Assembly (NCBI RefSeq): GCF_902170785.1
Contig: NZ_CABHYG010000004.1
Location: forward strand, 806,001 to 870,000
Direction: 5' to 3'
DNA length: 64,000 nucleotides
Origin: Yersinia proxima
GTDB lineage: Bacteria > Pseudomonadota > Gammaproteobacteria > Enterobacterales > Enterobacteriaceae
The position numbers and the translations under genes are program-made. Numbering within the stretch: the stretch's first letter is position 1; each line of letters starts with the position of its first letter. A model generated the notes under the pieces. It worked only from the letters and a program-made list of their open reading frames with translations. It did no database searches and was not told where the DNA came from. Of the stretch, positions 31,035-41,025 are shown one piece after another.

Positions 31035-34000
31035 TTACGTAGCTACGTTATTAGGGCCAACACGAACACCGCCGCTCCCTTTTTTACACACTAATACTGT
31101 TGCATTAAATGTGGGAGGGACATTAGAGCTTCCCCCGCCAAAGTTGTTATATCTAATACTCAGTACGTCACGACCACCTATAGAAGTCGCAGGTATATTA
31201 AAAGAAGCACCGCCAACGGTAGATGCAGGAGTTGAAGCGCCTCCGGTTACAAAGTTAAGAACAGCGACACCATTTATAAGAACACCCAAATCATTACCAG
31301 AGTAAATATTACCCCATGTCACATCTCCGTTAATGATTAATGTTCTATCAAAATCCGCAGAATCAAAGGAAAAAACGCTCCATAACACACCACTTGGTAC
31401 TCGTTCCGTTACCGTTCCTGTTACTAATCCTGTCGAGGTTATATATCCTTTTAAATGGGTTCCCTGAACAACATCGCCAATGATTTTTCGGGCATAAACA
31501 GTGCCACCAAAATAACCATCATTACTCTCAATCGTACCGCTGAATTTACCTGCCGTTGCATATACAGTTCCCCGAATAGTGACATTATTAAATTCAGCAT
31601 TGCCGTTTTTAAAATCTAACTTTAGACCAGACAGTCCTTGAGCGTAATTATCTGATTCAAGGGTATCTGTTATTTTTCCTCGCCCAATTGATGCCTTTGC
31701 AATAAATGCATCATTCATAAACACTTGACCATTTACCACTGCAAAAGGCGAAAATACATTACCAGTTGAACCGGAGAGTAATATAAATTGGTCAGCATTA
31801 AACCCGATTGAGGATTTAGCCACCCCATTAATAAACTCCGCACCGATTACCATACCCGCACTGACAAACTGACCTTTATAGTTTAATCCAGCACGTAAAC
31901 TGTAGGTTGCACTTGCGCCATCGGCATCAACAACCGCCGTCATTTTCTGATCAATAGCCGCGGTCTGTTCTTCAAATGTGGCAGTGACTAATAGCTGGTA
32001 TTCAGCAAATGCGCGTACGTCATTGGCCTGCGTTGTCCAGAGTTCAAGAATCTGTGCTCTATTTTTGCCATACAGTTCAAATTGTTGCCTGATACTGGCG
32101 TTATTCGCGTTAGCAGTTTCAAGAATGGCCTCAGCATTCATAAAGTCATCGTTAAGCAGCTGCTGGCCAGCCACTGAGTTCTTTATAAAATCATCGCCAA
32201 TCGCTTCGAGAATAGCGCTCGTGTCGGTGCTCGACATGCCACGAACCCAATCAATCCACGGCGACTGATTGCCGGATTTATCCACGATTCGGGCGCGGAA
32301 CCAGAACACTTGCCCCGCCCTTAATCCCTGCATGGTGTAGTTTCGTTGCGGATGCGGCACATCGCTCAACAGCATGGCGTCGGTGCCATCGGCAGACAGG
32401 CTATATTCAATCTCGGTTTTTAACGCATCTTCTGCGCCCGCTGGGTAGCCCCAATTCAGTGTTATGCCGAATATGATACTGGTTGCTGCAAAACCCACAG
32501 GCATGGGAGGATTACCCTCTTTGCCTTTTAGTGTGGTTTCCTGCGCGTTGGCCCAGATACTGGATATCTCAGAGGAATTAATTGCCCGAACGCGGGCCTG
32601 ATATTGCCCAGCGTATATCCCTTCAACCTGAAATCCTTGAGCAGAAGTACGTGGCGCTGATATCCAGTTACCATTATCGCGTCGCCACTCTGCCTCGTAT
32701 GCGATCGCGCTGGCTGCTGGTTCCCATGTAACACGCAAGGTGGTTATGGCCAGCCCTTGAGAAAGAGCAGAGAAACTATCAATTAACACGTTTTTTGGTG
32801 GCGGCTGAACACCAGGCGGAATTACGCTGATAGGCCGATCTTCAATTCTGGCCCCGGTATCGATACGGGCAAATTTATTGGGGTCATACTCGATAGCAGT
32901 GATGTCATAAGAAACCCCATCGCTCCCCTCTGTAATGCCCGTAACACGAAAAAGCTGTAAAGCTAGATCACTAGCATCAATGGCCCAAACCGATTGAGGA
33001 ACAGGTGTTACGCTAAATGCCGTTGTGACAGTAATAACTTTCCCCGCAACAGTTTGAATCGTTCTCCCCTCGCTCTTTCCGGTAGGAAGATTCACGATGA
33101 GTCGCTCACCCACGGCGGCAGAAGAAACTCTATCGAGTGTAATATTGCGACCGTTAACCTTGCTTATTCGCCCCCCAAGAGGACGACCGGCAACCATTTC
33201 ATCGGCAATTCCCACAATATAGCCGGGTAGCGGGATTCTCCCATCCAGACCAACAGTGAACGATACAGAACGATCAGCATCATTGGTGTGCAGAACCCAC
33301 TTTCCGCGCCGAATCGTCTCAGTTTGTCGAGTGCAACCGATAGCAGTAACATCCGCCTGTTTCACACCAAACCGGCGAACTAGCGCAATTTCAGATACTG
33401 GCTCAATCGCATCTTGATAACCATTCGCCGGATCAGACCACGACACGAACGCATGGCTATAATGTGTTTTTTCACTGGCGCTGCTGTAGGTAAATTTTCC
33501 ATCCTTCACATTAGCGCGGGTGATTGCGTAATCCATATCACGGGGCATATCGGCCAGAACGTTCATCTGATTGTTAGCCCAGAATGTCATGCCGCGGAAT
33601 ATTGCGCCCACATCATTAATGAGCGTCCAGGCCTCTGCTTGAGCCTGAATATAAATATTACAAAGGAACCGAGGCTCAGTGCCATTACCGCCGCGACCGT
33701 CTGGAACGAGCTGATCGCAATATTGCGCAATCTGATATAAATCTAATTTTGTGTAGTAGAGATTGGCAGCTTTAATCCGCTGGCCTAGGCCAAATCGCTC
33801 GCTAATCAAGATATCGTAGTAAATCCATGCCGGGTTATCAGTCCAGCCCCACTTAAACGAACCATCCCAGATACCCGAATAACTACGAGTAGCGGGATCA
33901 TAGTTGGAGGGAATGCGGACAATCCGCATCTTAGGCTCAGATGAAACCACAGGGATATTTTGGAACTGGCTCGCGTCAAACTGAATGAACAATAAAGCGG

Positions 34001-34649
34001 TTTCTGGATAACGCAGCTTTGCGTCAATAACCTCGGTAATGGCTTCAATCACCATCGTATCAGCAATCATATTACTGGTTGAATTGGGTGTAATTCGACG
34101 AATGCGGATCTGCCAGCCCGTAGTGGCATCAGGTAAATCGATGCGGTGGCTACGCTCATATTTTGTTGTTGTTTTACCATCAACCGCCGAGGTTAAAACC
34201 TGCTGATAAGCGCCGCCATCCGTTGCCACATCGACAGCATATTCAATGCGATAACCAACCACATCCCCGTTATCTTGCTGGCGCTGTAGCGCAGACCATG
34301 AAAATCTAAACCGAACTGCTGATAACTGAGTATTAGTCACTGACCGGACAAATGGCGTTTGACTGGTCAGCGCAAGACCGATCGCTGTTTCATTTTCAAT
34401 GTCTGGAATGCCTGGAATATGAGTTTGATCGGGGGTACCAGAACGGAACTCATATTGAACGCCGGGAAAGTTAATTGAGCCATCTGCATTTTTGATGGGA
34501 GTGCCATCAAGGAAAATATTCGTGCCATCCAGCCCACCCTCCCACTCACCCTCGCCGAGCGCAAAAAGTAATTTTGCGTAGGATGTTGATTGCAGTGAAT
34601 CGGGAGACTCTACCGGAGTCCGGGTATTAGACGAGCCGCCTTTAGACAT
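31035..34649 (-). CDS. Tail tip host-specificity protein J
   Basis: 1204 residues from the ATG at 34649 (MSKGGSSNTRTPVESPDSLQ, with GGAGAAACG ahead). J proteins form the central tail tip that binds the receptor and leads DNA entry. The N-terminal half carries the baseplate-hub core, the middle has fibronectin type III-like modules (about 620-800), and the C-terminal third is the variable receptor-contact part. The gene lies after I and K as in lambda. An earlier ATG at 34667 overlaps a terminator hairpin and is less likely. Confidence 0.93.
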   Translation of the reverse strand: MSKGGSSNTRTPVESPDSLQSTSYAKLLFALGEGEWEGGLDGTNIFLDGTPIKNADGSINFPGVQYEFRSGTPDQTHIPGIPDIENETAIGLALTSQTPFVRSVTNTQLSAVRFRFSWSALQRQQDNGDVVGYRIEYAVDVATDGGAYQQVLTSAVDGKTTTKYERSHRIDLPDATTGWQIRIRRITPNSTSNMIADTMVIEAITEVIDAKLRYPETALLFIQFDASQFQNIPVVSSEPKMRIVRIPSNYDPATRSYSGIWDGSFKWGWTDNPAWIYYDILISERFGLGQRIKAANLYYTKLDLYQIAQYCDQLVPDGRGGNGTEPRFLCNIYIQAQAEAWTLINDVGAIFRGMTFWANNQMNVLADMPRDMDYAITRANVKDGKFTYSSASEKTHYSHAFVSWSDPANGYQDAIEPVSEIALVRRFGVKQADVTAIGCTRQTETIRRGKWVLHTNDADRSVSFTVGLDGRIPLPGYIVGIADEMVAGRPLGGRISKVNGRNITLDRVSSAAVGERLIVNLPTGKSEGRTIQTVAGKVITVTTAFSVTPVPQSVWAIDASDLALQLFRVTGITEGSDGVSYDITAIEYDPNKFARIDTGARIEDRPISVIPPGVQPPPKNVLIDSFSALSQGLAITTLRVTWEPAASAIAYEAEWRRDNGNWISAPRTSAQGFQVEGIYAGQYQARVRAINSSEISSIWANAQETTLKGKEGNPPMPVGFAATSIIFGITLNWGYPAGAEDALKTEIEYSLSADGTDAMLLSDVPHPQRNYTMQGLRAGQVFWFRARIVDKSGNQSPWIDWVRGMSSTDTSAILEAIGDDFIKNSVAGQQLLNDDFMNAEAILETANANNASIRQQFELYGKNRAQILELWTTQANDVRAFAEYQLLVTATFEEQTAAIDQKMTAVVDADGASATYSLRAGLNYKGQFVSAGMVIGAEFINGVAKSSIGFNADQFILLSGSTGNVFSPFAVVNGQVFMNDAFIAKASIGRGKITDTLESDNYAQGLSGLKLDFKNGNAEFNNVTIRGTVYATAGKFSGTIESNDGYFGGTVYARKIIGDVVQGTHLKGYITSTGLVTGTVTERVPSGVLWSVFSFDSADFDRTLIINGDVTWGNIYSGNDLGVLINGVAVLNFVTGGASTPASTVGGASFNIPATSIGGRDVLSIRYNNFGGGSSNVPPTFNATVLVCKKGSGGVRVGPNNVAT

Positions 34650-34667
34650 TATCGTTTCTCCATGCAT

Positions 34668-34690
34668 AAAAAAACCCGCCGAAGCGGGTT
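34668..34690 (-). terminator. Intra-operon terminator hairpin ahead of J
   Basis: On the minus strand AACCCGC-TTCG-GCGGGTT followed by seven T: a tight tetraloop intrinsic terminator. The T run flows straight into the J ribosome-binding site. The same 18-base hairpin occurs at 35340-35357 and 41008-41025. Confidence 0.8.
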
Positions 34691-34708
34691 ATGTGAATAA
34701 GCTAATTA

Positions 34709-35323
34709 TCATTGTTGGTCTTCGGCGTGGATGCCTGCGGATATTAACGCCCCGCCAATTCGACGCTTACCGTACCCCAGTGGCACTGGATTACCCTGAG
34801 CAATGGAGTTAACCGGCCCACCAAATGCGTAGGATGGTTTATTATCAGGCGATTCTCGCATTGCCAGCCCACCCTGCTGGGGTGATAACATTTGAACCAT
34901 TCCACCAAGAGCCAAGGATGCCCCCATCATTGCGGTCATGCCAACCATTCCCTTAGCTGCAAACGCAGCTCCAATCCCCCCTGGCCCAGCAAATACAGCA
35001 GCAGCTATCAAAACAGCACCTAATATAGTTTGGAATAGTCCCGCTTTTTTACTGCCGATAATTATTGGTGCTATCTTTATTTCTTCATCACCAATATTAA
35101 ACTCCAGTTCATCTTTAGATATATTACGTTTGCCTTTAAAAACAGCGAATGTAAGCCCTTTGTCTTTAGCGTCATTAAGAAATCGCTCAAACCCCGGTAA
35201 TAATACACAACAGGCTTTAATAGCCTCTTGCGTTGAACTGGCAGCAAAGCGAAAAATTCCGTCTTTATCCTCTGTAAATTGTTTTAACTGACCATATAAG
35301 CGAATTGTTTTTACTTCTGACAT
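34709..35323 (-). CDS. Tail assembly protein I
   Basis: 204 residues of the lambda gpI family: N-terminal ubiquitin-like part (VKTIRLYGQLKQFTEDKDGI), a hydrophobic Gly/Ala-rich central stretch (LGAVLIAAAVFAGPGGIGAA) and a C-terminal segment PVPLGYGKRRIGGALISAGI. It assists assembly of the tail tip with J, K and L. Terminator hairpins lie on both sides. Confidence 0.9.
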   Translation of the reverse strand: MSEVKTIRLYGQLKQFTEDKDGIFRFAASSTQEAIKACCVLLPGFERFLNDAKDKGLTFAVFKGKRNISKDELEFNIGDEEIKIAPIIIGSKKAGLFQTILGAVLIAAAVFAGPGGIGAAFAAKGMVGMTAMMGASLALGGMVQMLSPQQGGLAMRESPDNKPSYAFGGPVNSIAQGNPVPLGYGKRRIGGALISAGIHAEDQQ

Positions 35324-35335
35324 ATTACCCCCAAT

Positions 35336-35360
35336 AAAAAACCCGCCGAAGCGGGTTTTT
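35336..35360. terminator. Intra-operon terminator hairpin ahead of I
   Basis: The same AACCCGC/GCGGGTT hairpin as at 34673-34690, here with A and T runs on both sides, so it could work in both directions. It lies between the lipoprotein gene and gene I. Confidence 0.8.
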
Positions 35361-35374
35361 ATATATCCATAAGA

Positions 35375-35746
35375 TTATAAACAACTTTTTATGTCACTAA
35401 TGACTTCATTAGTTCTGGACTGTGAGCGCCATGCTGTAGGTTTATTAAATATGGCTGAATATAAAGTAACTTTAGTAATTGAGTCACTATTTATGACATC
35501 AACAAACTCGTAATTATCTACTATAGATATAGTCAGCCCATTTGTTAAAGGCTTCACAGACGTAACAACTGGGGCGCCTGCATAAGTTTTCTCTTCAAAA
35601 TTTCTAATAAAGCATGGAGCTAATATATCAGCATGCTTGCTTGATTCGAATGTTGCAGCGGGCTTGCTACTCCTTAATTGCTGTGGGGTCGTCTCACAAC
35701 CTGACAGTAATACTGATATTGCTACCAAAAGGAACAACCTTTTCAT
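35375..35746 (-). CDS. Prophage lipoprotein in the tail operon (possible superinfection exclusion)
   Basis: 123 residues with a signal peptide and lipobox (MKRLFLLVAISVLLSGCETT, acylated Cys17). The start at 35746 has GGAGATAAACGG ahead. The rest (FESSKHADILAPCFIRNFEE onward) matches no family I know; two further cysteines could form a disulfide. It sits between K and I, where lambda has no gene, so it is an added moron. Phage lipoproteins in such places (Cor, Llp) can block receptors; that role is a guess. Confidence 0.7.
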   Translation of the reverse strand: MKRLFLLVAISVLLSGCETTPQQLRSSKPAATFESSKHADILAPCFIRNFEEKTYAGAPVVTSVKPLTNGLTISIVDNYEFVDVINSDSITKVTLYSAIFNKPTAWRSQSRTNEVISDIKSCL

Positions 35747-35782
35747 CCGTTTATCTCCATGCAGAAAACCGAATGATAGCAT

Positions 35783-36490
35783 TTACTCCGGGGTTTGATA
35801 CCGCAACACCTTAATGGTTCGATCAAGCCAGTAACCGCCGTAAGGGACAATTTCGCTTAAACTACCGTATCGATGGTGGATCATCTTGCCATCACCCAGG
35901 TAAATTCCGGCATGATTCGGCTCACTCGCTTTGTACTGCATCAAAATAACATCACCGACTTCTGGCTGCCCGGTGTGGGCATAAAAACCGGCATCAGCAT
36001 AATGCTTTATATACAAATTTTCGCCGCGCTCCCACCAGCCGTCTGACCGCTCAAAATTAGGCAGGGTAATATCACGTTCAAGCCGGTACCAGTCCCGCAC
36101 GAGGGCGTAACAATCCCATATGCCATGTACAAATGGCCTGCCCTTGAGAGGCTTTATTCCCTCACTCGGTATAATCTGGCGAATGTCACCCTCTGGCCAA
36201 CTGGCTATTAGCCAGGGCATTTGTGACACGTCACACTGTGCAATGTCTAACTGTGAGGGTTGGGTTGTGGCATCTGGGTGACTGTGAGCAATGGCAATGA
36301 TCGCCCCCTTGTCCTCTGCTGCCGCATACTCAAGCGGATCAATACGAAATTGCTCACCCGGTTCTAGCGCGGTATTAGTGCAGCGTACGTAAACCTGTTT
36401 GCGGTCGATTTGTACCACCAGCCCACAGCATTCTGCGGGATAAGCGTCTTTAGCATGCGCCAGCAACGCAGTAATAATATGTTTACGCAT
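35783..36490 (-). CDS. Tail tip assembly protein K (JAMM plus NlpC/P60 domains)
   Basis: 235 residues with two peptidase-like domains, as in lambda gpK. The N-terminal JAB/MPN metalloprotease has HSHP...QLD metal ligands (AIAHSHPDATTQPSQLDIAQ). The C-terminal NlpC/P60 part has Cys in WDCYALVRDWY and His in NHAGIYLGDGK. It helps assemble the tip and may open peptidoglycan during entry. It follows L by two bases. Confidence 0.93.
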   Translation of the reverse strand: MRKHIITALLAHAKDAYPAECCGLVVQIDRKQVYVRCTNTALEPGEQFRIDPLEYAAAEDKGAIIAIAHSHPDATTQPSQLDIAQCDVSQMPWLIASWPEGDIRQIIPSEGIKPLKGRPFVHGIWDCYALVRDWYRLERDITLPNFERSDGWWERGENLYIKHYADAGFYAHTGQPEVGDVILMQYKASEPNHAGIYLGDGKMIHHRYGSLSEIVPYGGYWLDRTIKVLRYQTPE

Positions 36491-36492
36491 GA

Positions 36493-37242
36493 CTACCTCT
36501 TTATCAATGCAGAGCCGGGAAAGCCACCGAACGGGAGCGGTTTACCTTTTCCGAAGCGTGTTTCACAGCCCGTTGAAAGAAGCCCAGAGCATTTATCCTT
36601 GCTGGGGTCGTCCGTTGGGTTGCCGTCTTCATCAAAATAAGCGGTACCGGTATACCCGCATGATGCCCCGCGATATTGATTGCGCATGCACCAGGTGCAA
36701 AGGGAATGGATCTGACGTGTGGGTAACATAATGCCCTGCAAGTCTGCCGGACTGGATAACGCAAACTGGATTTGCTCATCATCCTCGTAGGTCTTGCTGT
36801 CGATATACCAGACATCGATCTTCTCTTCGTCCGGGTTAGCTTCAGGGTTTCCCTCGGGAAAGTTCCGTGCATCGAGGTAATGGGCAAACGTGGTGTGCAT
36901 TTTTACTTGCGCCAGAGCCAGATTTTGATAAGCCAGGCATAATACTGTGATGGTTCCATCCAAATTACCCACGGACAGAGTTGGTGTTGACGCGTTACCA
37001 TCACTAGTCACCTCCACTCCCTCTATCGCTGTCGGCCATGGCTTATATTCGCGGCCTTGCCACCAGATAGATTTCATTGGCAATAAATCAGGATCGCCGC
37101 CTGCGGCTTCCAGATCGGTTTCAGTGTAGGGAATGGGATGGTCATGGAAATAAAGCTGCGGGCCGTCAAACTCGGTGCAGTCCACTTCGAACAGCTTTAC
37201 CTTGCTGCCCGGCTCCAGCATCTGTAAGTCAGTATTTAACAC
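36493..37242 (-). CDS. Minor tail protein L (iron-sulphur type)
   Basis: 249 residues of the lambda gpL family. The C-terminal part holds four conserved cysteines (CTWCMRNQYRGASCGYTG, then CSGLLSTGCETRFG), known in lambda to bind a [4Fe-4S] cluster. It joins the tail tip between M and K. Confidence 0.92.
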   Translation of the reverse strand: MLNTDLQMLEPGSKVKLFEVDCTEFDGPQLYFHDHPIPYTETDLEAAGGDPDLLPMKSIWWQGREYKPWPTAIEGVEVTSDGNASTPTLSVGNLDGTITVLCLAYQNLALAQVKMHTTFAHYLDARNFPEGNPEANPDEEKIDVWYIDSKTYEDDEQIQFALSSPADLQGIMLPTRQIHSLCTWCMRNQYRGASCGYTGTAYFDEDGNPTDDPSKDKCSGLLSTGCETRFGKGKPLPFGGFPGSALIKR

Positions 37243-37251
37243 GATGAGTTC

Positions 37252-37602
37252 CTATGGATGGTAAGCAATAATGAATGTTGCAGAGAGTTCAAACATCGGC
37301 TTGCCGGCCGCATTCTTCCCCGAGGCTTTCACTTGCTGTTTCTGGCAACAGTACAGACCTAGCTCGCCCATAGGGTTTCGCCACTGAAACGCCTTATAGC
37401 CTTTATGCTCTCGTAGAAATTGTCTGATCTGCATGATGTAATCGAGTTCACCCACGAACGAAAGCGGCCAGCTTTGGGCTTCTTCATTGAGTCCGTCGCC
37501 AGAACGCTGCGTATAACCATCACCCAACTGCAATTCGCGTGTGCGGATCGTAATGTCCCCAACCGGATTTATGCGCGGGCAATATTCAAATTCCTTTATC
37601 AT
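37252..37602 (-). CDS. Minor tail protein M
   Basis: 116 residues, lambda gpM-like: FEYCPRINPVGDITIRTREL at the start, RELQLGDGYTQRSGDGLNEE, and KAFQWRNPMGELGLYCCQK. It is part of the tail tip complex. It overlaps the tape measure gene by four bases. Confidence 0.9.
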   Translation of the reverse strand: MIKEFEYCPRINPVGDITIRTRELQLGDGYTQRSGDGLNEEAQSWPLSFVGELDYIMQIRQFLREHKGYKAFQWRNPMGELGLYCCQKQQVKASGKNAAGKPMFELSATFIIAYHP

Positions 37603-40600
37603 CTACGCCCCTGAATTCTTTTAGTTAAAGCGCCACCTTGCCCCAAGTCCTTAGCCATCAGCGCCTTGTAACGGCTATCAACAAATGCACCGATCTCCGC
37701 GCCAAACTGTTCCATGCCCTGGCTGCTTTGAGTTGAGGTGTTACCGTTACCATCAATGGTGATATAAACCTGCGGCGCTACTGAACCAGCAGAACTGGTG
37801 GGCATGTTGCTACTGACCGCCCTGACACCCAGCGAACCATCTGCAGAGCGCGTGAGCGGCATAATCGCCTCTGGCCCTGCTTCCCCCATGACTCCTGCGC
37901 CTTTTGCAAAAGCAAAAAAGGTCGGGGAACTGACAACCTGCCCGCTATAGGCGCTTAAACTGGGTGAATCATAAACACCACCTTTGGCATTAAATGACAG
38001 ACCACTATAAGCACCGCCAGAGAATGCGTTGCTGGCCGACCCCGCCGCCGCACTTCCGCCCCCCATAAAACCACTCAATAACCCACCAGAGACACCCGTG
38101 ATGGTCTGCATGATCGTACTGGTGATAAGGGCTTGCGCCGCCATATCAATAAGATTCTTGATAATCGACTGAGACAGTGAGGCAAATAAATTAGACATAG
38201 CCTCTTTCGTTGACTGAGTGCCATTCACTAACCCTGTCAACATATTAGTAAGGCGATCTTGGGAATCTTGAAACAGATCTACAGCCATGCGCTGCAGGTC
38301 GCCCTGCGAGGCGAATAATTGCAGAGATGCCTGGTATTGTTGTTCGCGGGTTTCCGTCTCGGAGGCAAGAATAAGCTGGTTTTTTCGCTGTTCGGTGATA
38401 ACACCTGCCGCTGCATAAGTCTCAATAAGCGCCTGACGCTTTGCCAGTTGGTTACTGAGGTTTTGCACCGGATCAACATTACCGGCCAACTCATCATTAG
38501 CACTGACGGCGTAACGCTGGTTAGCATCGGCCAGCGCCGCCAGATAGTCCGTGTGGATCTGTTGTTTACGGCGAGAAAGCTCCCCGGCGCTTTGAATTTC
38601 ACCCCCGGCAATCTGCCGTTGTAGCTGCTCCTGTGCCTGACGCTGAGATTCTGCAGCGCTGCGGTAAGGGTCTGATGCAATAGCCGCATTGTGATCTTCC
38701 CAACGCTGCTTTGACTCTGCGAGGGTTTTATTCAACCGTTCCAGTTCAGCGCGCTGGCCATCGGTATATTTCGCCCCGGTTTCAATTGATGCGGCAAATA
38801 ATGACGCGGCAGCTTCACCTTGTTTGAGTCGAACTGACTCAACCTGAATTTCCTTATTCAGATTGGCAATGGCTTGCTCATAGGCTTTGGTTGCACTTTC
38901 AGCCGTTTTAGTGGCACTAGCCGCTTTGCTTTTCGCCTGCTCATTCGCCTTATTCTGCTCGGACTGATCGTAGTTCCTGAGTTCACCACTGACGAACTTT
39001 GATACCTCTGCAGGGTCGGTGATTTTAAGGCGTTCAGCTTCCTGTCTGGCAATTTCGGTCGCCTGCGCCCTACCCGATAGCTTTAATATCGCCAGCTTAT
39101 CGTCCTGCACTTTTTGCGCATTTTTCAGTTCTTCGCTAACAGGCAAGATCAGGCTGGTTGAGTTAAAAACGGTCTTGGCCTGGGTAGCAATATTCAAAGA
39201 ATGGGTAAAGTTCGCCATCATTCCAGCTGCGATACCCACTTCTACCTGCTCCAGCTTCAGGATACCCACCCCCGCCTGAAGCGTGCCATTTAACTGAGCG
39301 CTCAGAACATTGGCACCATTTACCGCCCTACTTTTGTTGTCCTGGGCATCGGTCAGTTCTTTGAGTGCTATCGCCTGATTGTTGAGAGAAACATTCAATT
39401 CTTCAGCCGCTTGCTTCCCAATGGTTGAACCTTCCCCCCACAAATAAATTTGGCGGCGATTTCGCTCAACGGCTTCAGTGGTTTTGTCGTAATTCTTTTG
39501 CGCATCAGCAACAACGGAAGAAAGTACCGGTAATGAATTATTCAGCTTGCCAATTTCAGCCGCTAACTGGACATTCCCCATCTCCCGCATTTTATCAATC
39601 AGCCCACCTACGCCACCCGCCAGCTCTGTCGCTGAACGTTTGGCCTGCTCTGATTTTTCGTAGAAATAATAGATTGCACCGGCTGCCAGCATTGCGGCCC
39701 CGACAGGGCCTCCCACCAAGCCCAGCGCCTTACTTGCCAGCCCAGAGGCGATATTTAAGCGCCCCTGCGCCGCCGCAAGAGCATCGGTTGCAGCGACTTC
39801 GGCACGTGATGCCGCCGCAACAGCAGCGGAGTTAACTGCCAGTTGCGCACGAATAACGGCGCGAGCCTTTTCGGTTTGTGCCAGCTGTAGTTGAGCAACT
39901 AACGATTTCTGGACTGCTACCGCTGATTCTCGCTCAGTCCGGATTTGAAGCAGTGATGCCTGAACACCCTCAACTTGCGCCGCAGCCAGGGCAAGTTGTG
40001 AGCGGGTTGCGGTAATCAGATTGCCAGTCGCGCTGCTAACGCTGCTGGCCAACCCGCCGAAGTATCGTGCCAGTCCAAGGCCAACCAGCCCAGTACCGGC
40101 AGCAACCAGCACATCAATATTATTCGCCGCAGTGGAAATCACGCCGGATATCGCTGCCGTCACACCCATTGCAGTGTTGGCATCCCCGATATAGGCTTTC
40201 CAATGGTTTGACAGTTTAGTGATAGCATCACCAACCGTGGTCGGCATGGCTTCAGCCAGTTCTGCGTTACGGTCTTTTGCCGCAATTACCGCCTTGGAAA
40301 AGGTATCCATTGATAACTTTCCAGCCGCACCAAGTTTTTTCACTTCAAGTTCGGTGGTACCCAGATAGCGGGCAATATCACCGATGACGGTCGGCATAAT
40401 CTCCATGACGGCATGCCACTGATCACCCGCCACCTTGCCATTCACCATGGATTTAGACAGGGCATTAATCGCGCTTTCGCCCTTTTCAGCACTGGCGGCG
40501 TTAATGGTTAAGGCGCTGGAAATTGAATCAATAAAATCAATCGTACTGGCGGTGGAGAAACCCAGCTCTTTCATGGAATTGGCACTGCGAATATAAAGTT

Positions 40601-40991
40601 CGGATTGCTCCTCGATACTTTTATATGTGCGGTCACTAATTTCCATTAAGCGTTGCTGAACGCTGTTATATTCTTCCTGTGAGCCGGTCGCCATTTTGAT
40701 TCGGGATGAAATTTGCCCGTATTGGTCAGCTGTGCTGATCAGGCTGCCGACCGCAAAGGCCCCGGCAAACATCCCCACCATGCCGCTGGCCGACTCTTTT
40801 ACGGTGACCAGTTCGCTATTAAGTTCAGCTAATGCACGCTTGCTCTGGCGCGTAGCCGCTTCTGCCTTGCGCGAACCGCCCTCCATGGTTTTATAGTATT
40901 CAGCCCCCATACGTGAGGCGCGGGCCATCTCAGTTTGATAAGAAGACGAGTTGGCCGTGATTTTAACGATGAGTTCACGCAAGGTTGCCAT
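37599..40991 (-). CDS. Tail tape measure protein
   Basis: 1130 residues. The N-terminal tape-measure domain (MATLRELIVKITANSSSYQT, then ISTADQYGQISSRIKMATGS) is followed by a hydrophobic segment near 430-450 (GLVGGPVGAAMLAAGAIYYF), long helices and a lambda-type C-terminal domain. It sets tail length; by the usual 0.15 nm per residue the tail would be about 170 nm. A terminator hairpin stands between it and the G/T genes. Confidence 0.94.
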   Translation of the reverse strand: MATLRELIVKITANSSSYQTEMARASRMGAEYYKTMEGGSRKAEAATRQSKRALAELNSELVTVKESASGMVGMFAGAFAVGSLISTADQYGQISSRIKMATGSQEEYNSVQQRLMEISDRTYKSIEEQSELYIRSANSMKELGFSTASTIDFIDSISSALTINAASAEKGESAINALSKSMVNGKVAGDQWHAVMEIMPTVIGDIARYLGTTELEVKKLGAAGKLSMDTFSKAVIAAKDRNAELAEAMPTTVGDAITKLSNHWKAYIGDANTAMGVTAAISGVISTAANNIDVLVAAGTGLVGLGLARYFGGLASSVSSATGNLITATRSQLALAAAQVEGVQASLLQIRTERESAVAVQKSLVAQLQLAQTEKARAVIRAQLAVNSAAVAAASRAEVAATDALAAAQGRLNIASGLASKALGLVGGPVGAAMLAAGAIYYFYEKSEQAKRSATELAGGVGGLIDKMREMGNVQLAAEIGKLNNSLPVLSSVVADAQKNYDKTTEAVERNRRQIYLWGEGSTIGKQAAEELNVSLNNQAIALKELTDAQDNKSRAVNGANVLSAQLNGTLQAGVGILKLEQVEVGIAAGMMANFTHSLNIATQAKTVFNSTSLILPVSEELKNAQKVQDDKLAILKLSGRAQATEIARQEAERLKITDPAEVSKFVSGELRNYDQSEQNKANEQAKSKAASATKTAESATKAYEQAIANLNKEIQVESVRLKQGEAAASLFAASIETGAKYTDGQRAELERLNKTLAESKQRWEDHNAAIASDPYRSAAESQRQAQEQLQRQIAGGEIQSAGELSRRKQQIHTDYLAALADANQRYAVSANDELAGNVDPVQNLSNQLAKRQALIETYAAAGVITEQRKNQLILASETETREQQYQASLQLFASQGDLQRMAVDLFQDSQDRLTNMLTGLVNGTQSTKEAMSNLFASLSQSIIKNLIDMAAQALITSTIMQTITGVSGGLLSGFMGGGSAAAGSASNAFSGGAYSGLSFNAKGGVYDSPSLSAYSGQVVSSPTFFAFAKGAGVMGEAGPEAIMPLTRSADGSLGVRAVSSNMPTSSAGSVAPQVYITIDGNGNTSTQSSQGMEQFGAEIGAFVDSRYKALMAKDLGQGGALTKRIQGRR

Positions 40992-41002
40992 ATCAATACC
41001 AA

Positions 41003-41025
41003 TAAAAAACCCGCCGAAGCGGGTT
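41003..41025 (-). terminator. Intra-operon terminator hairpin ahead of the tape measure gene
   Basis: Third copy of AACCCGC-TTCG-GCGGGTT, with a T run on the minus strand. It begins at the stop codon of the T frame and ends about a dozen bases before the tape measure start. Confidence 0.8.

Noticed and set aside
39425-39835. A 136-codon plus-strand frame within the tape measure gene
   Set aside because: It is a shadow of the long tape measure reading frame; Pro- and Ser-rich composition is typical of antisense reading.
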